In this document: in pieces, positions 17,210-25,903 of the stretch
Layout of the letters: every line of letters starts with the position of its first letter
How positions within the stretch are numbered: the stretch's first letter is position 1
DNA from: CAYUWK01 sp964580085
Lineage (GTDB): Bacteria > Patescibacteriota > Minisyncoccia > Minisyncoccales > CG1-02-41-26
Reading direction: 5' to 3'
Assembly: GCA_964580085.1 (NCBI GenBank)
Contig: CAZOJF010000001.1
Span: 1 to 64,000, forward strand
Length of the DNA stretch: 64,000 nt
Program-made: the position numbers and the translations under genes
Notes under the pieces: generated by a model
What the model was told of the DNA's origin: nothing
Database searches by the model: none
Seen by the model: the letters and a program-made list of their open reading frames with translations, nothing else

Positions 17210-19990
17210 TTAAAATAGATTTTTTTGTCCTGAAATTTTTCTTGCTTCTCCTTTGGAAAATATATTAATTTTTCCATACTCGCCATCATACCCAGGTTCA
17301 ACATATATTTCTTGTTTTCTTAATCTGGATATCGCTTTTGCTATTTCTGGTAAGTTCGCTTGCTCCAAGTCAGATATAGAAGTATCAAGTAAAACATTAA
17401 ATTCTGAACCAAATTTCTGGATTAAATCTTCATATTCTTTTTCTACTCCCTTCGTCCCAACTCCTATTTTCAATAAATCAGCAATTATATCTTTCAACGG
17501 AACCAGGCTTTTAAAAGGAATTACATTTTCCGGTTTAAATCCTTCCGGCTTGTCAGCTAATTCTTCTACCCTGCTTAAAACCCCTATGGTCAACGGCCTT
17601 CCGCACACGGGACAAATTCCATTATACTTTTTTGTTTCTTGAGGAGAAGAACTAATTTCACATTTTCTATGACCATCATAATAATACTTACCTTGTTGAG
17701 GAAAAAATTCAATAGTATAGAGAAATTTTTTAGGATCTCCTGATATTATCGCTTCAATTATTGCTGGATAGCTAAGCTCTGTGTCAAAAACATTTGCCTC
17801 CCTGCCAATATGAGGTGCCGAGTTATGAACAATAAATCCATTAGCTATATAATTCTCATAATTAGAAATTGTTAAATCATAGACGTATTCACAATTAGAT
17901 TTTATTCTTTTTGTCTCCTGTATAGGTTCCCAAATAATATCGCTTCTAACAAACTTTTTAATTTTTTCTAAAATGGGATTTATTTTTGGGTATTTTAAAA
18001 ATATTTTCAAAAATTCTTTAACATTACCTCGTTTTAAAGTATTGTTATGTTTTAAGTGATAATATAATCTCCCAGGGATATCATGGTAAGAAACTTTTAA
18101 TGCTTGTTTGACTCTCAAAATTTCTTCCTTAAGCGGTAACGGATCAGTAAAAGAGTTTTTAGGACTTTGTTGGAGGGAAAAAAGATATTTAGATAGTTTT
18201 TCTTTTTTAGGAACAGAATTAAATCCGATTTCTTCCATAAAAATCTTTAATTGTTCATGTCCATATATGCTAATTTTATATCTCCATTTCTTTTTATTTT
18301 TCTCAAAATCATGATAAATAGAAGCATTTATCCCAAATTTTAATAAAAGCACTTGGACTTCTTTTATTAAAACCAGACTAGAAGAAGAAATCTGAATAGA
18401 ATGATCCGCAATTGTCCCTTCGGCATCAAATAGACCTCTTAAAAATGCTGCTATTTCTTTTTTAGGGAGACCAAAAATAAAATCTGATATTTGTCGTTTG
18501 GGTGAATAAACCAAAATCTTTGAATCTATTTTCTGAAGATATTCAGCCAAATAAGCGGGATATCTAAATCCATTTGCATTTCCCTGCTCTTTTTTAACTT
18601 TGCCTTCAATGTTAAAAACTTTTTTAATTAATTTTTGATAATGTGTTAATAAATTTATGTCTTTATCAGTTAAAGAAAGATTTTTTATTTTACCTTTAGA
18701 ATGCCCAATTCCGCCATCTCCCACCACATATCCTAAAATTTGACAAAATTCCTCATTCGTAAATTTCGGCGCTTTCTCTAAAGGAAATCTATACACCATA
18801 AATTTCTTCTTAAATCTATTCTTGTCAACTCCTAAATATCCACAGTATTTATTTATAAAACTTTCTTTTGGAGTCTTAACTTTATATTTTTCAAATATCC
18901 AAACACAATCTTCACTAACTCCAATATATTTCCCAATATCTTTTTGGCTTTTTTTGTTCTTTATCCGTAATGCTCTCAAATATTCAATACCCTTAGGAAG
19001 AATCTTAACTTCATGATCAATACTAAAGAGAGGTAGCTTTTTAGATTTTCCCTTACTAGAAATTTGTCTTAAACAAGCTACTAAATCATTTTTTTTCAGT
19101 TCGGAAGCTTTTCTTTCTATAATTTCTTCATTTTCTAGAACAAAAAAACGATGTTCGGGAGTGGTAATAATTTCTTTAGTTCTGGTTGTTATTTTACAAA
19201 GAACTGGGGGACTAGATAGTTTATGTAATTTAGAGATTTTAGCATCTATTTGTTTCAGATTGCCAACGAAATTAATACTTAATGCTTTGGATGGATTTAA
19301 GTCTTTAATTGGTTTGGGTTTACCATAAATTGTATAAATATTAGTATCTGGATGAACGCAATGAGCATCCGAATTTGATATTAAAGTAATTTTTCTAACA
19401 TCAGGCATTCTCCAGAGCATTTTGGGGTCTGCTGAAAGACCTGTCTCTCCAGCAAAAATATATTTTGAATAATCTTCAAAACATTCTTTTAAGGAATCAA
19501 AGCCAGATTTTGAGCCAAATAAACCAAACCATGGAGTCATTACATGGGCCGGGATAATTAAACAATCCGAAGAAATGTTTAAAATAATCTTAACCAATTC
19601 CTGGGCATCAATCCCTAATATAGGCCTGCCATCAGATTTTAAATTTCCTATCCATCCAAGTTGAGTGTTTATTTTTTCAACGGTTTTAAAATCAGGAGCC
19701 AAAACTAAAATATGGATTTTTCTGACTTTCCCATTTTTGGAATAGATACAACTAATTTCAGAAGTTAAAATAAATCTTGTTTTACTATTTTTTAATTTAA
19801 ACAATCCTGGTTCAGCTGGTTCCAGTTTTTCTTTTAAATTATTAAACCATTCTGGATGAGTAAAGTCTCCTGTGCCTAAAACATCAATTCCCTTGATCAC
19901 TGCTTGTTCCTCTAAATGTTCTAAATCAGATTGAGGAGAAGTAGCTCTGGAATATTTAGAATGGATATGAAAATCAGCAATAAATTTCAT
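17210..19990 (-). CDS. EndoQ-type PHP-domain DNA endonuclease, interrupted by an intein
   Basis: 926 residues before splicing; about 413 after removal of the intein, matching the EndoQ/TIGR00375 family. EndoQ nicks DNA 5' of deaminated bases (uracil, hypoxanthine) and is known from archaea and a few bacteria; CPR copies are often mislabelled as UvrD helicase. N-extein, residues 1-210: PHP metal motifs DFHIHSKYSRATS and GTGDFTHPEW, then IIPAHVMTPWFGLFGSKSGF and SNSDAH. C-extein, residues 724-926: SAPHIGREANVFD, then a Cys4 zinc-binding region ending in CPVCGRPLTIGV. The intein sits exactly between SNSDAH and SAPHIGREAN, in a catalytic PHP motif, so the enzyme needs splicing to be active. Confidence 0.82.
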   Translation of the reverse strand: MKFIADFHIHSKYSRATSPQSDLEHLEEQAVIKGIDVLGTGDFTHPEWFNNLKEKLEPAEPGLFKLKNSKTRFILTSEISCIYSKNGKVRKIHILVLAPDFKTVEKINTQLGWIGNLKSDGRPILGIDAQELVKIILNISSDCLIIPAHVMTPWFGLFGSKSGFDSLKECFEDYSKYIFAGETGLSADPKMLWRMPDVRKITLISNSDAHCVHPDTNIYTIYGKPKPIKDLNPSKALSINFVGNLKQIDAKISKLHKLSSPPVLCKITTRTKEIITTPEHRFFVLENEEIIERKASELKKNDLVACLRQISSKGKSKKLPLFSIDHEVKILPKGIEYLRALRIKNKKSQKDIGKYIGVSEDCVWIFEKYKVKTPKESFINKYCGYLGVDKNRFKKKFMVYRFPLEKAPKFTNEEFCQILGYVVGDGGIGHSKGKIKNLSLTDKDINLLTHYQKLIKKVFNIEGKVKKEQGNANGFRYPAYLAEYLQKIDSKILVYSPKRQISDFIFGLPKKEIAAFLRGLFDAEGTIADHSIQISSSSLVLIKEVQVLLLKFGINASIYHDFEKNKKKWRYKISIYGHEQLKIFMEEIGFNSVPKKEKLSKYLFSLQQSPKNSFTDPLPLKEEILRVKQALKVSYHDIPGRLYYHLKHNNTLKRGNVKEFLKIFLKYPKINPILEKIKKFVRSDIIWEPIQETKRIKSNCEYVYDLTISNYENYIANGFIVHNSAPHIGREANVFDTELSYPAIIEAIISGDPKKFLYTIEFFPQQGKYYYDGHRKCEISSSPQETKKYNGICPVCGRPLTIGVLSRVEELADKPEGFKPENVIPFKSLVPLKDIIADLLKIGVGTKGVEKEYEDLIQKFGSEFNVLLDTSISDLEQANLPEIAKAISRLRKQEIYVEPGYDGEYGKINIFSKGEARKISGQKNLF
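17822..19360 (-). mobile_element. LAGLIDADG-type intein in endoQ (513 residues)
   Basis: Residues 211-723 of the host protein. Splicing block A begins with Cys211 (CVHPDTNIYT), block B is TTPEHRFFVL with the T-x-x-H motif, and the C-terminal blocks are VYDLTISNYENYIANGFIVHN-like, ending His-Asn, followed by Ser724 as the +1 nucleophile. Both homing-endonuclease motifs keep their acidic residue: ILGYVVGDGG (419-427 region) and FLRGLFDAEG (517-525 region), so the endonuclease may be active. An XRE-like helix-turn-helix (residues about 335-372, RIKNKKSQKDIGKYIGVSED) lies between block B and the first motif. All residues needed for splicing are present. Confidence 0.9.
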
Positions 19991-19992
19991 AA

Positions 19993-21123
19993 TTAAATAA
20001 AGTATTTAATAATTTCTATAAAGGCCCCAAAAAATAAAATAGTTATAATTGAATAAAAAAAGTATTTGGGAATATTTAAACTATATTCGGGGACCCTATC
20101 TCCATATTTTTTAGCCTTTTGATAAATCAAACTAATGACTGTCCCATCAACCAATCCCATGAATACGCCTATAAAAGCAATAACCCAAATAAATTGCCTA
20201 ACCCCAACTAAGAATAGAATTAAAGGAATAAATATAACCAAATTAAAAGAAATAAGAAATGGAATTTTATAATCAAAAATTAAAGTGTTTTTAAGATAGT
20301 TTGCGGAAGTTAAAAAGGAAGTAGAAACAGCAAATATACCGAAAATTGCGCCTAAGAGCATAACTTTTTGCCCTAAAAAAGGAATAAGACCTTGAAATGC
20401 TTCTGGGCTTGTATTGTTGCCTGTAACCCCGCTAATAAATAAACCAAATAAAATATAAAAAGAAACACAGATTATTATTGCCTGTGAGATTACCTTTTTA
20501 AGATTTTTTTTCTGAACTAGAATATTTTCAACCCCCGGTATAGCATTCCAACCAACTAAACTAAAAAGGATTACCCCATAAGGCAAGAAAATATATTTGG
20601 GGTCAGCTAAAATAAAATTATTTATATCGATTTTAGGCAAGGCATTAAAAAAAATAAGAAAAATTGCTGTAAAAAAACAAATATTCATTAAAAATTGAAT
20701 TTGAGAGATTCTTTTTATGCCTGAAAAAACAAAAAAGGACAAAAGAGCCCATAGAATTAAACCTACATACAAAGGATTTAGAGAGCTTGGAAGAATAATT
20801 TCCAAAAAATTATTATTTAAAATAATATATGCTAAAAGAGAACCAATAGTCCCGAATATAGTTGAAAAAGTGACTATTATCTTAGCTTTTTTGCCTAAAT
20901 ATTTTTCAGTATAACCAATTAATCTATATTTTTGCTTAGTTCTTAAAATAATCTCTCCGAAAAACAAATGCAAAATAAGCACCACTGTGCCCAAAATAAG
21001 AAAATAGAAAAGGCAAAAAACAATTCCGCTTTTCGCCATCACATAAGGTATTCCGAAAACTCCTGCTCCAATTATCGTACCGATTAAAGAAGCCAAAGCT
21101 AAAACTGAAGTTTTATCTTTCAT
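19993..21123 (-). CDS. Amino acid permease (aromatic/APC-type)
   Basis: 376 residues with about ten to eleven hydrophobic helices. The opening helix holds SLIGTIIGAGVFGIPY, the glycine-rich substrate-binding segment of the tryptophan/tyrosine permease (Trp_Tyr_perm) and related APC-superfamily transporters. NAIPGVEN in helix 6 also fits this family. It probably imports an amino acid, a plausible need in an organism with reduced biosynthesis; the specific substrate is unknown. It ends 2 bp upstream of the endoQ start, so the two are cotranscribed. Confidence 0.75.
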   Translation of the reverse strand: MKDKTSVLALASLIGTIIGAGVFGIPYVMAKSGIVFCLFYFLILGTVVLILHLFFGEIILRTKQKYRLIGYTEKYLGKKAKIIVTFSTIFGTIGSLLAYIILNNNFLEIILPSSLNPLYVGLILWALLSFFVFSGIKRISQIQFLMNICFFTAIFLIFFNALPKIDINNFILADPKYIFLPYGVILFSLVGWNAIPGVENILVQKKNLKKVISQAIIICVSFYILFGLFISGVTGNNTSPEAFQGLIPFLGQKVMLLGAIFGIFAVSTSFLTSANYLKNTLIFDYKIPFLISFNLVIFIPLILFLVGVRQFIWVIAFIGVFMGLVDGTVISLIYQKAKKYGDRVPEYSLNIPKYFFYSIITILFFGAFIEIIKYFI

Positions 21124-21140
21124 ATTTGGTTATATCCTGT

Positions 21141-21401
21141 CTAAATTTTATAAACCTTGTACCCTTCTCTGACTTTTTCTTTTGCTTCTAACCCAACCGG
21201 CTCTCCTTTCTTGGCTTGTTTGATTTTTTTATGATCAATCTCCATTGAGCCAACTTTCTGCTCAAAATCAGTTGATTCCCCACCAATAACCCTAATAGTA
21301 TCTCCTGTCTTCACTGTTCTTATTAATTCAATTACCATTACTTTAATTTTGTCAAAATAATGGGTAATTTTACCTATTAATTCGCCTTCTTTATCTGGCA
21401 T
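21141..21401 (-). CDS. EF-Tu domain-2-like small protein
   Basis: 86 residues forming one beta-barrel of the translation-factor domain II type: GKITHYFDKIKVMVIELI, TGDTIRVIGG, VGSMEIDHKKIKQAKKGEPVGLE, VREGYKVYKI. There is no GTPase domain. Such stand-alone proteins are usually annotated as translation elongation factor-like and resemble the barrel appended to U32 peptidases. Function unknown. It lies between the permease and the LOG-like gene, 17 bp from each. Confidence 0.7.
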   Translation of the reverse strand: MPDKEGELIGKITHYFDKIKVMVIELIRTVKTGDTIRVIGGESTDFEQKVGSMEIDHKKIKQAKKGEPVGLEAKEKVREGYKVYKI

Positions 21402-21417
21402 ATTAATAATTTAATTA

Positions 21418-21984
21418 TTATTTATGATTCGACCTTTTTTCTTTTTTAATCATAGCAACTAATTTTTGGACTAATTTTTTTGGGTTTGTATCCGAAACAA
21501 TCTTTTTCTTAGGCCTGTACCCTCTTTTCAAAACCTCATCTATCAAGTCAGCTGTTCCTCCCGTCCCTTTTAAAACCCCAATAGGCATTTTACTTTCAAA
21601 GGCAATTGTGAATTCATTTAAGGTTCCTGTTCTCCCACAAATAATAATGACTCCATCTGCTGCTTTGGTCAATATTAAATTTCTCCCTACATAATCAAAT
21701 CCTGTATAAATAATTAAATCAAATTGGTCAGTCGGAAGATGATATACTTTTACATGTTCTTTTTCGCCGTTAGCCGGAGAAAATCCAATACTCATCCCTT
21801 TCTCCTGTTTGGCCCCTTCAGCTGAATAATAAGGAGCACCCGTAGTAGCCCCTGTTAAAAGAATGCATCCTTGCCTTATGATTTCTCTCCCAATCTCCCT
21901 TGATATCTCTTTTATGTTTGAACAACAATGTTTTGTGTCTGCCGCCCCAGAAACAACTATTTTATATTTTGATTTATACTGCAT
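21418..21984 (-). CDS. LOG/TIGR00725-like Rossmann protein
   Basis: 188 residues with the SLOG fold. The N-terminus KIVVSGAADTKHC and ILLTGATTGAPYYSAEGA fit the nucleotide-binding beta-alpha unit, and ICGRTGTLNEFTIAFE matches the PGGxGTxxE motif of LOG phosphoribohydrolases, with Cys-Gly-Arg replacing Pro-Gly-Gly. That change argues against assigning cytokinin-type LOG activity. Related proteins may bind nucleotide derivatives. It is the first gene of its minus-strand run after a terminator. Confidence 0.65.
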   Translation of the reverse strand: MQYKSKYKIVVSGAADTKHCCSNIKEISREIGREIIRQGCILLTGATTGAPYYSAEGAKQEKGMSIGFSPANGEKEHVKVYHLPTDQFDLIIYTGFDYVGRNLILTKAADGVIIICGRTGTLNEFTIAFESKMPIGVLKGTGGTADLIDEVLKRGYRPKKKIVSDTNPKKLVQKLVAMIKKEKRSNHK

Positions 21985-22094
21985 ATTTTAGAATATTTAT
22001 TATTTATTTTATTTAATTATATCATATTCGCTCATAATTTGATAATCTGTTCTTTGCTTATTTAATCCTCTTTTAGATAAACATCCCCCCATAA

Positions 22095-22122
22095 TAAAAA
22101 TCGCCCGATAATGGGCTTTTTA
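22095..22122. terminator. Terminator downstream of the AbiEii-like gene
   Basis: GCCC (22103-22106) and GGGC (22113-22116) pair around a 6-nt loop, flanked by A5 and T5 tracts. Read on the minus strand it follows the gene ending at 22145. Confidence 0.55.
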
Positions 22123-22144
22123 ATTAATCAAAGAATTTTAATCT

Positions 22145-22762
22145 TTAAAGACTTATTTTTTCAATCTCTTTTTTAAAAAAACTCTCTATTTTTAGTTGGT
22201 CAACTTTTTCTTTTAGAAATTGTATCTCAATTTCTTTAATGTCTTTTAAATAAATTAATTGCTCTAAAAACAATCTAGGATCGAATTCTTGCCCATATCT
22301 TTTTTTAGAAAGAGCAATAATCTTTTCTAAAGAAACAACTCCTTTTTTTATAACAAAATATAAATCTACATAATCTCTTAGGGTAGACCTCCTGCCCAAG
22401 GCATACGCTTTCATCACAGCAATCTCCTCACTTGATAAAATTTTAATCCCTTGATATTCAATGGGCTTTGAAATCATTGGAAAAGCATATTTTATAAAAG
22501 AAACACTAACTCCATTAATTGTCACTGTTAATTGTTCAGGGTGATTTACAATAATCTCTATTTCCGAACCCTTAAAGATTCTTTGCACTTTAGGAAGTAA
22601 TCCTTTTGGGATCTCTTTTCCCCAAAAAAAATCAAAATCAACTGAGACTCTGTGGCCTAATTGTAAGGACATACCTGTCCCACCAGCTAAATAGAACTCC
22701 GGGAAATTCTTAAGTTTGTTAAATATTTTTTTGGCTTCTGATGTAATCGCTTCTTGATGCAT
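22145..22762 (-). CDS. AbiEii-type nucleotidyltransferase toxin-like protein
   Basis: 205 residues. The AbiEii/MNT nucleotidyltransferase signature is clear: FYLAGGTGMSLQLGHRVSVD then FDFFWG, with the D-x-D metal pair. The helical second half includes EEIAVMKAYALGRRSTLRDY then VDLYF, where AbiEii proteins have KxxAxxxRxxxRDxxDL. In AbiE-type type IV toxin-antitoxin systems the toxin adds nucleotides to tRNA ends. The start codon lies 44 bp inside the upstream partner gene, indicating translational coupling. A housekeeping role is possible, since CPR genomes carry many such pairs. Confidence 0.75.
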   Translation of the reverse strand: MHQEAITSEAKKIFNKLKNFPEFYLAGGTGMSLQLGHRVSVDFDFFWGKEIPKGLLPKVQRIFKGSEIEIIVNHPEQLTVTINGVSVSFIKYAFPMISKPIEYQGIKILSSEEIAVMKAYALGRRSTLRDYVDLYFVIKKGVVSLEKIIALSKKRYGQEFDPRLFLEQLIYLKDIKEIEIQFLKEKVDQLKIESFFKKEIEKISL

Positions 22763-23033
22763 ATTTTAATTTTTTAATACCGAGTAAAAGAGAAACTAAT
22801 TTTAGGGCAGGAGCCCTAAATTCCGTTTGGGGAATCTCTTCAATAAATCTCTTTACATTTTCTTTCCCATAAAATTTAAATACCCAAAGCCAATGTTCCC
22901 ATTTACCATAATTAACAGTATTGATAATTATTGTTCTCTTGTTTTTCTGAAGATTAATTGAAGAAAATTTGTATGACCAAAATAAGGGCTTAAAGAATGA
23001 GGGGATTTTTGAATTTTTAGTTTCTATCTTCAT
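22719..23033 (-). CDS. DUF6922-like partner of the AbiEii-type gene (candidate antitoxin)
   Basis: 104 residues. The sequence FKPLFWSYKFSSINLQKNK, NTVNYGKWEHWLWVFKFYG and IPQTEFRAPALKLVSLLLG looks like the DUF6922 family, which is often encoded just upstream of AbiEii nucleotidyltransferases. No HTH wing is obvious. It overlaps the following gene by 44 bp. The antitoxin role is inferred from position only. Family identity comes from memory of the motif pattern. Confidence 0.6.
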   Translation of the reverse strand: MKIETKNSKIPSFFKPLFWSYKFSSINLQKNKRTIIINTVNYGKWEHWLWVFKFYGKENVKRFIEEIPQTEFRAPALKLVSLLLGIKKLKYASRSDYIRSQKNI

Positions 23034-23055
23034 GTTTTAATTATATCACAGATAT

Positions 23056-23388
23056 TTACTTAAAATTTATTCTAAATTCATATCCGTACTTCTTAAATCC
23101 TAATTTATCGTAGAAACTATGAATGCCAGGCTTAGTGAGACGACTAGTACAAATTAGTTTATAACATCCAGATTCTTTTGCTTTTTCAATTAAAATATTC
23201 ATAATTTTCGTGCCGTATCCTTTGCCCTGATAATCTTCTTGCACATAAACATCTTCTATAAAACCAAACGGCTCTGGATGCAAATCATTTTTTAAAACAT
23301 AAAGCCGCGCCCTAGCGACTTCTTTACCTTCTTCTGATATTAAGAACTTAAAGCCCTCTCCTGAAATCTTTTCAATTTTAGTTTCCAT
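23056..23388 (-). CDS. GNAT family N-acetyltransferase
   Basis: 110 residues, a minimal GNAT domain. The acetyl-CoA loop is QGKGYGTKIM, preceded by the core strand FIEDVYVQEDY and followed by SGCYKLICTSRL and HSFYDKLGFKKYG, as in most GNATs. Substrate unknown. It is 10 bp downstream of glmS on the same strand and could be cotranscribed; there is no evidence that it acts as Gna1 on glucosamine-6-phosphate. Confidence 0.8.
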   Translation of the reverse strand: METKIEKISGEGFKFLISEEGKEVARARLYVLKNDLHPEPFGFIEDVYVQEDYQGKGYGTKIMNILIEKAKESGCYKLICTSRLTKPGIHSFYDKLGFKKYGYEFRINFK

Positions 23389-23398
23389 ATTTTTTTAA

Positions 23399-25198
23399 TT
23401 ACTCCACTGTAACGCTTTTGGCCAAGTGCCTAGGCTTATCCGCGTCTAATCCTTTCAAATCAGCTGCATAATAAGCCAAAAGCTGAAGAGGAATAACATT
23501 TAATATGGGCGACAAGCATTCTTTTGTCTCCGGAACCCTAATGACATAATCAGCGAATTTGTTAATTCTCTTATCTGTTTTGTTGGCTAGGACAATCACT
23601 TTCCCTTTTCTCGCTTTAATTTCTTGGATATTGCTCATAATCTTTTCATATGTGGAGCTTTTAGTGGCTAAAAAAACAACCGGCATATCTTTGTCAATTA
23701 AGGCAATAGGTCCGTGTTTCATTTCGCCAGAGGGATATCCTTCGGCATGGATATAAGAAATTTCTTTTAACTTTAAAGCGCCTTCTAAAGCAACTGGAAA
23801 ATTAACCCCTCTGCCTAAATAAAGAAATCCCTTACTATTTTTTAGTTTTTTGGCTATCTGCTTTATCTTTTCCTTGTCTTTCAAAATCTTTTTAACTTTT
23901 AAAGGGATACTTTTTATTTCCGTTAAAATATGCGTATCTACTTTTAACCCTTTCTCCTGTCTGAGATATAAGGCCAATAGGGTTAAAGTCATCAATTGAG
24001 AGGTAAACGCTTTTGTAGATGCAACCCCTATCTCTGGCCCAGCGTGCAGAAATATGCCCGAATCCACCTCTCTGGAAATTGTTGAACCAACTACATTTAT
24101 TATGCCTAGAGTTTCAGCACCTTTTTTCTTCGCCTCTCTAAGAGCTTCTAATGTATCTGCTGTTTCTCCTGATTGAGAAATCCCCATTACAACATCTCCT
24201 GGCCCAATTAGCGGGTTTCTATATCTAAACTCTGACGCGTAATCTACTTCTACTGGGATCTTAGAAAATTTTTCAATTAAGTATTTAGAAATAAGAGCTG
24301 CGTGCCAGCTGGTACCACAAGATACAATAATAATTCTTTTAATTGCTTTTACGTCAACATTCAAAGATAATTTTATCTGTCCTTTTTTAATCCTGCCTCT
24401 TAAAGCATTTCTTAAACTTTCGGGCTGTTCAAATATCTCTTTTAACATAAAATGTTTAAATCCTTTCTTCTCTAGTTGGCCTATATTCCATTTTATTTCT
24501 TTAACTTTCTTTTCAACTTCCTGCCCTTTAAAGTTTTTGATTTTAAATCTATTTCTATATATATCTGCTATTTGTCCATCTTTTAGATAAACAACTTTTT
24601 TGGTATATTTTAAAATTGCCGAAGTGTCTGAAGCCACAAACATTTCTCCATCGCCAACGCCTATAACCAAAGGAGAGCCCTTTCTAACGGCAATAATTCT
24701 ATTCTCATCTTTATGGAGTATAGCTAAACCAAAAGCACCTTCTAGGAGTTCTACGGTTTTTATAACTGCTTTTTCAAGATCTCCTTGATAAAACTTTTCT
24801 ATTAAATGAGGGATAACTTCTGAATCTGTTTCTGATAAAAAAATATGTCCTTCTTTTTTAAGTAAATCTTTCAAAGCTTGGTAGTTTTCAATTATGCCAT
24901 TATGGACTACGGTTATTTCTCCTTTACAGTCCAGGTGGGGATGAGCATTTTTTCTTGATGGTTCTCCATGAGTTGCCCAGCGAGTATGGGCGATACCAAT
25001 ATTACCAGGCAAATTTTTTAACTCTGGTATTTTTTTAAATTGAGAAACCTTGCCTTTTCTTTTTAATACCTCTAAATGATGATTGATTTTGACGCAAATC
25101 CCCACGCTATCATATCCTCTGTATTCCAGCCGTTCTAGTCCTTGAATTAAAATTGGGACTGCATTTTTTTTACCGATATAACCAATTATTCCGCACAT
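23399..25198 (-). CDS. glmS: Glutamine--fructose-6-phosphate aminotransferase (isomerizing)
   Basis: 599 residues. Makes glucosamine-6-phosphate from fructose-6-phosphate and glutamine, the entry step to peptidoglycan amino sugars. Cys2 is the N-terminal nucleophile (MCGIIGYIG), and the glutaminase domain holds HTRWATHGEPS and NAHPH. Two SIS domains follow, with SCGTSWHAA, GISQSGETADTLEAL and AEGYPSGEMKHGPIALI. The C-terminus DADKPRHLAKSVTVE is canonical. There is no glmS ribozyme in front: the upstream gene ends only 10 bp away. Confidence 0.96.
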   Translation of the reverse strand: MCGIIGYIGKKNAVPILIQGLERLEYRGYDSVGICVKINHHLEVLKRKGKVSQFKKIPELKNLPGNIGIAHTRWATHGEPSRKNAHPHLDCKGEITVVHNGIIENYQALKDLLKKEGHIFLSETDSEVIPHLIEKFYQGDLEKAVIKTVELLEGAFGLAILHKDENRIIAVRKGSPLVIGVGDGEMFVASDTSAILKYTKKVVYLKDGQIADIYRNRFKIKNFKGQEVEKKVKEIKWNIGQLEKKGFKHFMLKEIFEQPESLRNALRGRIKKGQIKLSLNVDVKAIKRIIIVSCGTSWHAALISKYLIEKFSKIPVEVDYASEFRYRNPLIGPGDVVMGISQSGETADTLEALREAKKKGAETLGIINVVGSTISREVDSGIFLHAGPEIGVASTKAFTSQLMTLTLLALYLRQEKGLKVDTHILTEIKSIPLKVKKILKDKEKIKQIAKKLKNSKGFLYLGRGVNFPVALEGALKLKEISYIHAEGYPSGEMKHGPIALIDKDMPVVFLATKSSTYEKIMSNIQEIKARKGKVIVLANKTDKRINKFADYVIRVPETKECLSPILNVIPLQLLAYYAADLKGLDADKPRHLAKSVTVE

Positions 25199-25208
25199 AA
25201 GATTTAAT

Positions 25209-25898
25209 TTATTTTTTAGCTATTAGATAAATGTTTTTTCTATTTCCTCTCTCATTTGTTGTAACCCCTTGTTTAATAATTTTAAACATTGCTTGTTTGG
25301 CTAAATTTGTTAATTCTTTCTCTAAAAAATAATGGAAATATCTTTCAGCACGTTTATCCCCCCAAGGCCTGATAATATCACCTTTTTCTAGTCTCCCTGT
25401 CAATTTCAATGCCGTACGTTTAAAAAATAAGTTTAAATTCTTCTTGGATTCTGGTTGCCAAACTGTTAAGATAAAAAAGCCATTTGACTTTAATATTCTT
25501 CTAACTTCTTCTAAAAATTGTATTCTGAATTCTTCTGATGGGATATGATGTAAAACAGCAATGCTATATACTTTATCAAAATAGTTATTAGGGAAAGGAA
25601 GGTTTAAAGCATCCGCTATTTGAAACTTTACTTTAGGATAATTTTGTTTAGCAATCTCAATCAGTTTTTCTGAAAAATCAACTCCAATATAATCAATATC
25701 TTTATCTGCCAAAAATTGGAGAAAGCGGCCATTGCCACAACCTAAGTCTAAAACCTTGTCCCCGGGTATAATATAATCATTAAATAAAAACTCTACCTCT
25801 GGCCAAATTTGCCCCCTAGTTGCTGAAAACTCTTGAGCGATTTTATTATAATCTTGTTTTGTTTTTTTTAATAAATTTTCCGCGTATTTTTTCTTCAT
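25209..25898 (-). CDS. Class I SAM-dependent methyltransferase, Trm9-like
   Basis: 229 residues. The SAM-binding motif I is VLDLGCGNGRFLQFL, motif II has IGVDFSEKLIEIA, and VLHHIPS follows. The N-terminus (YNKIAQEFSATRGQIWPEVEFLF) strongly recalls Trm9/ALKBH8, which methylate cm5U34 in tRNA to mcm5U. It is divergent from elp3 with only 5 bp between start codons, and Elp3 makes the cm5U substrate. The context therefore supports a tRNA wobble-uridine role, although other methyltransferase functions cannot be excluded. Confidence 0.72.
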   Translation of the reverse strand: MKKKYAENLLKKTKQDYNKIAQEFSATRGQIWPEVEFLFNDYIIPGDKVLDLGCGNGRFLQFLADKDIDYIGVDFSEKLIEIAKQNYPKVKFQIADALNLPFPNNYFDKVYSIAVLHHIPSEEFRIQFLEEVRRILKSNGFFILTVWQPESKKNLNLFFKRTALKLTGRLEKGDIIRPWGDKRAERYFHYFLEKELTNLAKQAMFKIIKQGVTTNERGNRKNIYLIAKK

Positions 25899-25903
25899 AT
25901 TAT

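Noticed and set aside
22145..23388. Defence island around the AbiEii-like pair
   Set aside because: Neighbours are housekeeping (GNAT, glmS) or metabolic genes; no other defence genes are present.
25820..25903. Longer elp3 start at 25820
   Set aside because: It would overlap the divergent methyltransferase start and add residues unlike any Elp3; MEAKTIK at 25904 fits better.
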